Assembly (NCBI GenBank): GCA_946965045.2
Contig: OX337238.1
Span: forward strand, 372,001-436,000
DNA length: 64,000 nucleotides
Direction: 5' to 3'
Source: Epithemia pelagica
Taxonomy: Eukaryota; Bacillariophyta; Bacillariophyceae; Surirellales; Surirellaceae
The translations under genes were made by a program, and so were the position numbers. Position 1 is the first letter of the stretch; every line of letters starts with the position of its first letter. A model generated the notes under the pieces. That model did no database searches. It was not told the DNA's origin and saw only the letters and a program-made list of their open reading frames with translations. This document shows, one piece after another, positions 9,908 through 19,452 of this stretch.

Positions 9908-12900
9908 ATGAGTGACGAGACTCCTACTCCTCCACCCGGTATCGATTACCGCCCCGATCCGCCGAAGATTGGCGGACTGGTCCGAAGCAAGAAGGACGAA
10001 TGGGTGGCCTGGACTGGAGGAAAACCCACGTACAAGTGGGATGGGTTAGAGGTAAAGGCGACAGAACCACTGCGAACGATGCAGATACGTACCCTGACAG
10101 ACAAGAAATACTACGATCGTATCTCCGGGCCTGACGAAAAGTACAGCAAGAAGACCGGTGATTTTAGCCGTCTCCAGGATGAAATCAAGCAGCACTTGAT
10201 TAAACACGGAATGGACTCGATCGCATACCTCCCCAATCCTCATGATCCCAAAGACATGTTGTTCATTGTAATCGAGCACCCAAAATATACGATGAGCAAG
10301 GTGAAGGAATTGATGAAGACGCAGATTGTGAGTTATGACAAGTACGACAGAAACAACGACGTCAGTGCCCAGGACTACTTACTGGACTGTTTGGAAAAGT
10401 CCTTTAGGCACGAAGTTGAGGACCAGAGTCGGGAAGTGACGTGCTTCCCCGAGCTCTTCATGGTCCTTGTCACCATCGTGACACATGATTCCCCGCAGCA
10501 CTGGGAACAAGTGAAGCACGAGATGCGAGCTCTTGTGCCTCACAAGTACCCTGGCCACGATATTATGGCGTTGACTAAAGATTTTTCGGAAAAAGCGCGA
10601 CCGTTGATCGCAGCTGGACAGTACGACCACACTCTGACTGGGAACCTCCTAGCTAACATCCTCAAGACTGAATGGCCTGACACGCCTAAGTTCGACCTAC
10701 TTACTCTGAACAAGCGTGTCAATGACGGTATTATCCATATTCGGTTTCTAGATCGCTCTATCGGAGACAGTCATATGAAGAAAGAGCGTCTTTTGTACAC
10801 AGATGTTATCGAAGAGGCGAACAAGAAGTACCTAATCTGTGTCAAGGAAGGTGAATGGTCACCTAAACGAAGTTCTCCTGATTCTAAATCCGTCCCCTCG
10901 TCGTTCACCGCTAACAAGGCTACAGTTTCGAAGACTAAGAAGAAACGGCATTCTATTATGACTCAAGCTAGTCTTAATGCACTCATTCAGACACTTCGAA
11001 ACCCGCCGGGTTCCAATCCGACTCCAAGCAATGGACCAAACACCCAGCCTGGCTCCAATCACCGCGACAGGAAGGGAAAGCCGATTCACAAGCGTAACAA
11101 CACTCGCGTTGATCGATCGCAGGCTCACCCTTGGAAGAAGATCCCTCCTGCTCCTGGTGCACCTGAGCAGCAGACGATCCAGGGTCAGCGGTGGTTCTGG
11201 TGTGGTGTTTGTACCCGTTGGAACACCTCTCACACCACGGCAAACCATATTGTTGGGTATAAAAAGTCTCCTGGCGACAAGGACAAAGCAAAACCTCGGA
11301 ATGCCACCCATGCGAAGAAACTTGAACTCAAAGTATCCGCTTGGCAGACCGAATTCGATCTCGACCAACTTGATCCTCCTGCCTTGCCCGTCGCTGCTTT
11401 ACCCGACTGTATGTCCCTTGCCTCTGTGGATTGTTGCGAAGCTCTGATGAATGATGATGATGATTGTTGCGATTCGGTTGATTGTTGCAAGGACACCGTC
11501 GACCACTACGTCTTCTTCACCATTTGGGACATGTCACCATCCCATGACAGCTCGTCCATGGACTGCAGTTCCGATGATGACACTGACCGGACACCGCCTA
11601 TTCCGTTTGACGAATTGCGCCGCATCCTGTCACCCAACAACAATGAACCAACCGCCACCAATCACAACGATAGCGACCACAAGGATGACGACAATGAACC
11701 ATGCACTTGCAACACAGAAACAAAAGAAAAGAAAACAAGCACAAATAATGAAACAGTCTCGATCTGTCGACCTCACAAGGACGATGACAACTCCACTGAA
11801 AGTGAAGACAACGAAGATGAGTATGCTGATATGCCACCACTTGTGGCACAAAAACTCACACCAGTTGTGGCAAACAAAGACTTACCGAGTTCGGCAAGTA
11901 ACAAGGAAGAAGAACAAGAAAAGAAAAAGGGAAAGTTGAGTGGATCGCATGCCAAGACACTGTACTTCGACAGGTGGGACGACATCGATATGTGGTACGG
12001 CAGTGACCACAGTCCCACAGACCAACGTACCTTCTCTAGCGTTGAAGCCAACGCAGCTGTGCACGACAAAAGCTTCGACAGCACCAAGATCAAGCAGGAG
12101 GACGAACAGGATAGTGATGAGAATGCTGGTGGTTTGGACACAACCATGGATACACAAGAAGGATCGCTTATCAGCCATGACAACAGCAGCGACCTTACCC
12201 ACCTCAAGAACCTGCAAGAAGGACTCCTGGACGACTCGAAGCCGCCAGCTCTTCGGCGACCCGAGATCTCACCGGTGACGAACCCGACGCCATTGCGCCA
12301 TGACCAATTCCCGACTCCTGCCACTGAAGCTCTCGAGCAGTGGACTCGAGGTTTTGTACCTCGGCCACGTCCACGTGATCCACGCATCTCCATCGAGCAA
12401 GAAGCCAACACAGCAAAAAGAGACGGAATGAGGTACGAAAGGGCGCAGTACACGGTGTACGCTCTTCGACATCAAGAACCAGAACTTACCGTGGCTGTCG
12501 CCTACCAGCGAGTCAAGGACGAAGAATGGTTCGTGGGATGGTTCATTGATGGAACCAGAATCCCGAACCATCCGAATCCAGCTCCCGTCTGGCCCGAGAT
12601 GAGTGTGCACTCAACTCCTCTTCCTTGCCTTCTTCGCTCTCGAATCATGGAGCACCGACCCATTGACCAGAAATATGATCAATTTGTCTCGTTCTTGAAT
12701 CAGAGTAACGCCACGCCTTCTCCCGTGAATATTTCCGATCCACCGCCCGTCGATCTACATTCAAGAAGCACAGCGTGTGAGACCTTGGAAAACATGGCTG
12801 ATGAATCTGTCTCATCCACCTCTTTCGTCGACAACAGTCAACTTGGTGCACTGTACGTACCAACAGATACCAGCGAAACCGACGACGACTCTAGGACCAA

Positions 12901-14818
12901 AAAGCGCAGCGAAAATCCATTTGCAAAATACTATGCCTGTGCTGCAATGGTGGATCTCGACGACACCACAAACTTGCAAGGAGACGATGCTGCAGAAAAT
13001 GAAGCCGAACTGGCTCGCCATCCTGACACCATGGATGAGCTGATCACAAGTGCGGCCGACCACTTATGGTTTTTGTATGCTGAGTATTCCCATGCAGCTG
13101 ACCCGGGACTCAAAGATCTTTTGACTCTTCGGATTCAAAATACCCGTCGCATGATTCGCGACATGTGGTATTTTATTCTTGAGTGCGAACAAACACCAGG
13201 ATCGCCCTACGAACATGCGGGATTGAGTCTCGTACATGATGTAGCCTATGAACTGACGAAATGTGGACCAATTTCACCACCGTGGTACAACTTGGATCGC
13301 CCCTGTCTTACGGTCACTCCCGATCGAGTCTCTTCTAATGACTCCATCTCTACTGTAACTGTTGACCAAGACAGGTCCTATCCTACAGATGACCACGCGA
13401 AGGTTTATATGGCTGCCTTTGACATGTCATACACCGAGTCAACCCGCCGTGGTCGCCCTTACGTGACTCCGCCACGCGCTCCCGCGTCTGTCGACACTAC
13501 TGTTGACTCAAGATCCCTGAGCCGTCACATGTTACGTGCTAGCTTCATCACGTTGGTTGTGGTGGTACCCAGTGTCCTCTATCTTCTGCCATCACCCCAA
13601 CCCTCCACCTATGCAACTACAGTCTTCACAGACGGAATGGCCTCTCTCATGTCTAGCTTTGGCTACTACTGGATGGGAACCAAGACTTTATTTTATGGAC
13701 TATGGGCTTTGCTCTGGAGCGTTTTGGCCCATCCATCATGCCAACCTGCCTTCTTTTCTTGGCTTTCCTGCTGGATTGTTGTTTTGATCTTACTTCCCAA
13801 GACCATTTCCCGCGTGACAGGCCATCCTTCTCCTTTGTTCAACTCCACATCGACACCTTCCGTCCACCATTTCCGTGCCACTCTCCATCCGGTACCTCCG
13901 CCCTCTTCTACCTTATCATCTGGTGGATTGTGGAGTGCGGTGAGCAATGGACTGGCCTATGCAATGAGCCGCCGTTTCCCGCTCATTTACATCCGTTTGA
14001 TTGTTGGGTCGTTTTGTAAGTTGTTGCATCTGGACTCTTTTGGGTCCACTCACGCTGCTCCTCCGTGTGCACCAGTCAGTACCCGTCCGAAAAGAGGGAA
14101 GAACACTGCATTCCCTTTGAATCACCCTCGTGTCAAGCGAAAGCCGTCGTTTCGATCCGTGACTTCTTCACCGGCACACAAACGAGCGCGTATGCGACAA
14201 CGGATGCCGCGACCAATCCCTCTCCGTCGTCGCGCAACTCCGTACAACAACAACAACAACAACAACAACTCAGCACGTACCAGGTTTAATCCACCCATGG
14301 GAACCCGCAGCTCTGTGATTCCCACGAATAGCTACCAGCGCTTCCATTACAACAACCGAACCTCGTTCACGACGCCCAATCGTCGTAACAGAAACACCGA
14401 TAACCACTCACCCACTCGAAGTGAAGCCTTGAGGAGCAACCGACAGTCATCAACCCCAAGACAAGTCTTTGGTTTGACTGCATACCTTGAGGAACTCCGC
14501 TCCCTCAACGCCTTTCAAGTCTTGGGGAACACACGCAACTACGACTCATGGAGGTACATCACTCCTGCTGGCTTGGAAGCGTGCCTTCAGGATCCAATGG
14601 CCTTGAGGAGCGCAATGCCGAATGACGCGTCTTATCCCATCATCTGGGATAGTGGCGCCAGCATCTCCATCACCAACAACGAAAAAGACTTCGTGGGCAA
14701 GATCGAACCACTACCAAACTTCAAGGTGAAAGGCATTGCCAATCGCATGAAAGCGATTGGCCGCGGAGAGGTCTTGTGGAGCATCCTTGATTCTTCTGGG
14801 AACATCCGACAACTTTGA
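9908..14818 (+). CDS. Copia-1 Gag plus N-terminal half of protease, ending at in-frame UGA
   Basis: Start chosen at ATG 9908 (context ACCACCATGA), the first ATG of the frame; product 1636 residues. The N-terminal 350 residues resemble copia Gag. A zinc-finger-like motif CX2CX6HX4H (within WFWCGVCTRWNTSHTTANH) lies at about residues 430-450 in place of the usual CCHC knuckle. After it come a Cys/Asp-rich patch (CCDSVDCCKD), long acidic, low-complexity sequence, four hydrophobic segments (nt 13537-14035), a poly-Asn tract and the aspartic protease motif IIWDSGASISI (Asp near residue 1581). The frame stops at UGA 14816-14818 inside the protease domain. The same frame continues the protease on the other side, so this is either a readthrough site or a nonsense mutation. 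The Gag part is several times the usual copia size. Confidence 0.85.
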   Translation: MSDETPTPPPGIDYRPDPPKIGGLVRSKKDEWVAWTGGKPTYKWDGLEVKATEPLRTMQIRTLTDKKYYDRISGPDEKYSKKTGDFSRLQDEIKQHLIKHGMDSIAYLPNPHDPKDMLFIVIEHPKYTMSKVKELMKTQIVSYDKYDRNNDVSAQDYLLDCLEKSFRHEVEDQSREVTCFPELFMVLVTIVTHDSPQHWEQVKHEMRALVPHKYPGHDIMALTKDFSEKARPLIAAGQYDHTLTGNLLANILKTEWPDTPKFDLLTLNKRVNDGIIHIRFLDRSIGDSHMKKERLLYTDVIEEANKKYLICVKEGEWSPKRSSPDSKSVPSSFTANKATVSKTKKKRHSIMTQASLNALIQTLRNPPGSNPTPSNGPNTQPGSNHRDRKGKPIHKRNNTRVDRSQAHPWKKIPPAPGAPEQQTIQGQRWFWCGVCTRWNTSHTTANHIVGYKKSPGDKDKAKPRNATHAKKLELKVSAWQTEFDLDQLDPPALPVAALPDCMSLASVDCCEALMNDDDDCCDSVDCCKDTVDHYVFFTIWDMSPSHDSSSMDCSSDDDTDRTPPIPFDELRRILSPNNNEPTATNHNDSDHKDDDNEPCTCNTETKEKKTSTNNETVSICRPHKDDDNSTESEDNEDEYADMPPLVAQKLTPVVANKDLPSSASNKEEEQEKKKGKLSGSHAKTLYFDRWDDIDMWYGSDHSPTDQRTFSSVEANAAVHDKSFDSTKIKQEDEQDSDENAGGLDTTMDTQEGSLISHDNSSDLTHLKNLQEGLLDDSKPPALRRPEISPVTNPTPLRHDQFPTPATEALEQWTRGFVPRPRPRDPRISIEQEANTAKRDGMRYERAQYTVYALRHQEPELTVAVAYQRVKDEEWFVGWFIDGTRIPNHPNPAPVWPEMSVHSTPLPCLLRSRIMEHRPIDQKYDQFVSFLNQSNATPSPVNISDPPPVDLHSRSTACETLENMADESVSSTSFVDNSQLGALYVPTDTSETDDDSRTKKRSENPFAKYYACAAMVDLDDTTNLQGDDAAENEAELARHPDTMDELITSAADHLWFLYAEYSHAADPGLKDLLTLRIQNTRRMIRDMWYFILECEQTPGSPYEHAGLSLVHDVAYELTKCGPISPPWYNLDRPCLTVTPDRVSSNDSISTVTVDQDRSYPTDDHAKVYMAAFDMSYTESTRRGRPYVTPPRAPASVDTTVDSRSLSRHMLRASFITLVVVVPSVLYLLPSPQPSTYATTVFTDGMASLMSSFGYYWMGTKTLFYGLWALLWSVLAHPSCQPAFFSWLSCWIVVLILLPKTISRVTGHPSPLFNSTSTPSVHHFRATLHPVPPPSSTLSSGGLWSAVSNGLAYAMSRRFPLIYIRLIVGSFCKLLHLDSFGSTHAAPPCAPVSTRPKRGKNTAFPLNHPRVKRKPSFRSVTSSPAHKRARMRQRMPRPIPLRRRATPYNNNNNNNNSARTRFNPPMGTRSSVIPTNSYQRFHYNNRTSFTTPNRRNRNTDNHSPTRSEALRSNRQSSTPRQVFGLTAYLEELRSLNAFQVLGNTRNYDSWRYITPAGLEACLQDPMALRSAMPNDASYPIIWDSGASISITNNEKDFVGKIEPLPNFKVKGIANRMKAIGRGEVLWSILDSSGNIRQL

Positions 14819-17800
14819 ATTCCTGCTTTCCTGGTACCCAAGACAAGTGTCAGACTGTTATCGACACAGAGTTTGCTTCAGACGTATGACGGCGAAAAGA
14901 TTGTGCAAGACGGTAAAACATTGGTACTCACCGGTTTACCAGAAGACACAACACGAACACAAGTCACTGTCGTTGTGAATCCGCAAAACAATCTCCCAAT
15001 GTCGTACGGTTACAACCATGACGAAGTAACCAAGAGTTCGCATGCTCTCAACACAATCGTCAACGAAACATCAGAACAAAACAAGAATCTTAGTGAGACA
15101 CAGAAGGAACTGGTACGTTGGCATCTTCGCCTTGGGCACCTATCGTTTCGTCGAATCCAGTTCATTATGAGAACTGGAATTCTCGCAAAAACTGAGCAAC
15201 AGCGTCGTTTGCACACAAAAGCAGCATCACTCACCGACTTACCTCTTTGTGCAGCGTGTCAATATGGAAAACAAAAGAGACGTCCATCACCTGGAACCTT
15301 GAGTTCCATTGTAAAAGACAGACGGGGAATAACAAAAGCCGGAAATCTTTACCCTGGTCAGTGTGTAAGCGTAGATCACTTTGTATGCTCCACTAAAGGA
15401 CGCTTATTTACATCCCGAGACAAGTCAAAATCTTCCGACCTGTACATGGGCGGCGCAATCTTTGTAGACCACGCTTCGGGGTACACCTGGATTGGGTTCC
15501 AGAGTCATCTAAACACCCATGAGACCCTACGAGTAAAAGACTCATTCGAACTTTTCTGTAGAGATGTGGGAGTTGTGCCCCTACAGTACCTAACTGACAA
15601 TGGCTCTGCCTTTACATCGGCTAAATATACGGAGTCCCTACAAAATTTTGCACAAACTTATCGATTTGCGGGAGTTGGGGCACATCACCATGCCGGTATA
15701 GCCGAACGTGCAATACAAACCATTATGTCTATAGCAAGAACGATGATGCTACACGCGGCCATACAATGGCCCGAAATGGCTGATCCTTCTCTATGGCCAA
15801 TGGCAGTCGCACATGCAACTTTCTTAAGTAACCATGTCCCAAGCCTCGACACGGGCATAAGTCCCCATGACTTGTTTACACGAACAAGATGGGAGCAACG
15901 GAAATTCCATGACTTACATGTGTGGGGTTGTCCCGTCTATGTATTAGACAAAGCCATGGCTGACGGTAAGAAGCTTCCACGATGGAAGCCCCGCTCCACG
16001 CGAGGAATTCTCATGGGCCTAAGTACCCGTCATGCTACAACTGTACCACTGGTACTCAACCCCAATACGGGGTATATTACCCCTCAATTCCACGTTGTCT
16101 TCGACGACTGGTTTAGTACAATTGCCACATCCGTTGAAGACCTTCCTGACCTTACCAGTCACGAATGGGACCGACTTTTTGGTGACTCACACTACCAATA
16201 CATTGAGGACGATGATGATCTAGACTATGAGTCTCCAGCTCCACATGATGTTCTACATCATTCCGACTTTGGCAACAAACAGACCACTGTAACTCGATCT
16301 ATTGAGACTCACGACCCCCCTTCCGTCCTCCCTAGTCATTCTAACTCTCCTGGTATCTACCCTCTTAATACTCCTGGCTCTGCTCCAGGCGAGAAACCGG
16401 TGCCGTTGTCAGAGGGAGTAACCCCTCTTTCTCCATCGACGCCCCTTTCTCAGCGGGAAACAGTCCGTACCACTCCTACCAAACTACCTACTATCGCAGA
16501 GCAACCTTCTCCTATGACCCCTTCTTTGCCTGCACCCCCTTCTTTCGAGCCATCCACTCCTCAGAGGGAGCAACCACAATCGCCTCGCATCCCTACTCCA
16601 GCTCCCACACCTGGTCCAACTATGGTGTCTAGGCGTTCCGGACGAACTATTCGACCGCCCAAACGCTATGTACAAGACCTATGTAGTTTCCCAGCCTCTG
16701 TCCAGTCTAGTGACCTTCTCTCCATGATGAAAGCTTCCTTATCAGATCCTGACACCCTCAGTTATGATGAAGCTATGCGAGATAAGGATCTCACCAAGTG
16801 GCAGGCTGCAGCCAGCAAAGAAATCCGAGAACTAGAAGAAAAGGGAACATGGGTAGAGGTGCAGCAGAGTGAAGCAACTACGCGAATTTTACCCGGTACC
16901 TGGGTGTTTAAACGCAAAAGAACCCCTGACGGAGAAATTTCCAAGTTCAAAGCACGATATTGCGTTCGCGGTGACCTCCAGGAGTCAGAGCAAGAGAACT
17001 ATTCCCCTGTAGTCAACTGGAGTACTATTCGCATTGTACTCACCCTCAGTCTGATTCTAGGATGGGAACTTGCATGCATTGACTTCAATAATGCTTTTGT
17101 GCAAGCCACTTTGAATGAACCCGTATGGATCCATCTGCCTAGAGGATTTCGATCATCGTTAAAAGGAACTACATGCCTTAGGTTGGTCAAAAGCCTCTAT
17201 GGATTGTCATCGGCACCTAGACTGTGGTATGACCATCTAATACAGGCCCTCAAGGAAGACGGATTCCAAATGAGTAAACACGACCAATGTTTACTGTACA
17301 AGGAAAACATAATCATCTTTCTATGGGTAGACGACTGTGGAGTGTGCGCACCTACAATTACCTTAATTGACGAACTAGTTGAACGATTGAAGAAAAAGGG
17401 CTTATCACTGGAAAAAGAAGGAAATTTCACCAATTATTTGGGGATCAACTTTGTCCGAGATGAAAAGACCAATTCGATCACCATGACTCAAAAGGGACTT
17501 ATCAACAAGGTAATTGACGCTACCAATATGCAGGACTGCAACCCGAATTGGACCCCTGCTACACAATTAGCATTGGGAAGCGATCCTGATGGGGAACCCA
17601 TGAAAGAGAAATGGCAATACAGCTCTATCGTGGGAATGTTACTGTACCTTGCAACTAACACCCGACCAGATATAGCCTTCGCTGTGAGCCAAGTAGCACG
17701 ATTCAACTCTAATCCGAAGAAATCACATGCGGCAGCAGTGAAAACTATAGTGCGCTATCTAGCACGCACCAAGGATAAAGGAACCATCTTTACGCCAACT

Positions 17801-18325
17801 AAAGATTTCAAGCTAGATTGCTATGTAGATGCCGATTTCGCAGGACTACATGGAAGGGAGCCTCAAGACAACCCAGTAAGTGCTAAGTCCAGGACTGGTT
17901 ACATTCTTAGCTTTTGTGGGTGTCCTCTTATTTGGCGGTCGCAGCTACAATCATCAGTTGCACTAAGTACCCTCCAAGCCGAGTACCACGCTCTCTCCCA
18001 AGCCATGCGAAGTGTGATAGCTACAAGACGCGTGATAGAGGAACTTCTAGCAAACCTAGACCTGCCATTTGAGAAGCCGACCATCTTCTCTGAAGTATTT
18101 GAAGACAATACAGGTGCCTTCTATCTTGCAACTAAGCAAAGATTGACACCTAGGACAAAACACTTCAACACGTACTTACACTTCTTCTGGGAACATGTAG
18201 GTGATCACCCAGGCGGAGTGAAGGTAAGCATGGTAGGAACCGAGGAACAAAGGGCAGATTATTTCACCAAGTGTCAAACTCGGGAACTCTTCGAAAAGTG
18301 CCGTAAGCTCAATCAAGGATGGTAA
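14819..18325 (+). CDS. Copia-1 Pol: rest of protease, integrase, reverse transcriptase, RNase H
   Basis: The segment is in the same frame as the upstream Gag/protease and begins straight after the UGA with IPAFLVPKTSVRLLS, the normal C-terminal part of a copia protease. Integrase shows the zinc-binding H/H/CxxC set (WHLRLGHLSF, CAACQYGK) and the DDE triad (VDHF near 15375, LTDNGSAF near 15595, AERAIQT near 15705). Reverse transcriptase has IDFNNAFVQA and the catalytic WVDDCG near 17330. RNase H has CYVDADFAGL, the Glu in LQAEYHALSQ and EDNTGAFYLA. All catalytic motifs look intact. Without readthrough no early ATG would give a full protease. It ends 49 bp before the 3' LTR. Confidence 0.9.
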   Translation: MPAFLVPKTSVRLLSTQSLLQTYDGEKIVQDGKTLVLTGLPEDTTRTQVTVVVNPQNNLPMSYGYNHDEVTKSSHALNTIVNETSEQNKNLSETQKELVRWHLRLGHLSFRRIQFIMRTGILAKTEQQRRLHTKAASLTDLPLCAACQYGKQKRRPSPGTLSSIVKDRRGITKAGNLYPGQCVSVDHFVCSTKGRLFTSRDKSKSSDLYMGGAIFVDHASGYTWIGFQSHLNTHETLRVKDSFELFCRDVGVVPLQYLTDNGSAFTSAKYTESLQNFAQTYRFAGVGAHHHAGIAERAIQTIMSIARTMMLHAAIQWPEMADPSLWPMAVAHATFLSNHVPSLDTGISPHDLFTRTRWEQRKFHDLHVWGCPVYVLDKAMADGKKLPRWKPRSTRGILMGLSTRHATTVPLVLNPNTGYITPQFHVVFDDWFSTIATSVEDLPDLTSHEWDRLFGDSHYQYIEDDDDLDYESPAPHDVLHHSDFGNKQTTVTRSIETHDPPSVLPSHSNSPGIYPLNTPGSAPGEKPVPLSEGVTPLSPSTPLSQRETVRTTPTKLPTIAEQPSPMTPSLPAPPSFEPSTPQREQPQSPRIPTPAPTPGPTMVSRRSGRTIRPPKRYVQDLCSFPASVQSSDLLSMMKASLSDPDTLSYDEAMRDKDLTKWQAAASKEIRELEEKGTWVEVQQSEATTRILPGTWVFKRKRTPDGEISKFKARYCVRGDLQESEQENYSPVVNWSTIRIVLTLSLILGWELACIDFNNAFVQATLNEPVWIHLPRGFRSSLKGTTCLRLVKSLYGLSSAPRLWYDHLIQALKEDGFQMSKHDQCLLYKENIIIFLWVDDCGVCAPTITLIDELVERLKKKGLSLEKEGNFTNYLGINFVRDEKTNSITMTQKGLINKVIDATNMQDCNPNWTPATQLALGSDPDGEPMKEKWQYSSIVGMLLYLATNTRPDIAFAVSQVARFNSNPKKSHAAAVKTIVRYLARTKDKGTIFTPTKDFKLDCYVDADFAGLHGREPQDNPVSAKSRTGYILSFCGCPLIWRSQLQSSVALSTLQAEYHALSQAMRSVIATRRVIEELLANLDLPFEKPTIFSEVFEDNTGAFYLATKQRLTPRTKHFNTYLHFFWEHVGDHPGGVKVSMVGTEEQRADYFTKCQTRELFEKCRKLNQGW

Positions 18326-18362
18326 ACTGAGTCTACGGCATGTCGTAATTCCCCAATCACTC

Positions 18363-18374
18363 CATGAGAGGGAG
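18363..18374 (+). other. Copia-1 polypurine tract
   Basis: A purine run GAGAGGGAGAG lies immediately before the 3' LTR, the expected plus-strand primer of reverse transcription. Confidence 0.7.
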
Positions 18375-19125
18375 AGTTAAAGTACGGCTAGCTATAGACC
18401 TAGAACTACCTTTCGAAGAACAACACCTAGACTCTATGAGAGTACACGTCTACCATGACATAGCTGTGCCATCTGTCCTGCAAGCTTGTGCGAACACGTG
18501 CGTGGACGGCTGACGAAGCTGTGCCCATGTATGTGACATGTCCGAGCCTGCGGCACAATGTTCCCTCTCTGAATAACCCTGGTGTTTTGTGATACACATT
18601 TACATATGCCCACTACTATCTACGACAGGCAAAAGCCGGACGAGCTCCACTCGGAAGCAAAGTCCAGGCTATGTCTCACCTAAAACATACACGTCTCCAA
18701 CTTACAACAAGATTCACCAAAGGATCATGGATACTTGGTTGAAGCCAATAGTTCCGCCTCTATCCCTCACAGTTTGAGTATATGGAACAGGTTCTATGCA
18801 CTAAGAGAACAGGTTCCATTAGTCCCTAAACGTAGAGCGTCTGTAGCGCCTTACCTAGAAGTCAAAGATGTTTCTTCACCGGGCCCAACGATTCGGGAAA
18901 AGTAAACTCTTTATGACTGAAAGGAAGTAATGAAAGAGCAATCATGAGAAACAAACACTTTCGATAGAATAAGCTCACTTCTTATAAAAACCTGAAAGTT
19001 GTAAGCAACCTTTAGGAAGGAGTCAACCATACTAACCTAGTACAAGGTGAGGGCCCCATCGTGTACCGAGTGAACTGGTTGACTACAGAAGTTCAGAGCA
19101 CTAACCATCACGTCTTACGTTAGTT
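18375..19125 (+). repeat. Copia-1 3' LTR, main part (tail at 26218-26239)
   Basis: It matches 8660-9410 without visible change. It is broken after TTAGTT by Copia-2; the missing tail AGTTTTTCTACATACATTAAGT reappears at 26218-26239, followed by the Copia-1 target duplication. Confidence 0.95.
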
Positions 19126-19299
19126 TGTATAAATCCTGCCACTACACGCTACAACACGGTGTATACGGCGTGCAACAAGTGGCTAGATCAAAATTATGAC
19201 TAGAAAACTAGATGCGTAGCAGCATATGTAGGCGATGCATATTCGCCAATATGCGACCATGTATCCGCCAATATGCGACCTGTTGGCGGGATTTATTCA
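19126..19299 (-). repeat. Copia-2 3' LTR (174 bp)
   Basis: TGTATAAAT...TTATTCA on the plus strand, identical by eye to 26044-26217. It contains two spaced copies of CGCCAATATGCGACC. Confidence 0.95.
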
Positions 19300-19452
19300 G
19301 TCCCCGCGAGCTAGATCGGAAGCATTTCGACTAGGTCGCCCACGACTTGTTTCAGCAGAGGCCGGTCCATCAGGACTATTTTTCTCAATTAAGAGGGGTG
19401 TCGATTCGGACAATAAAAGAGGGGTGTGAGGACAATGAATTCGATCATGTAA

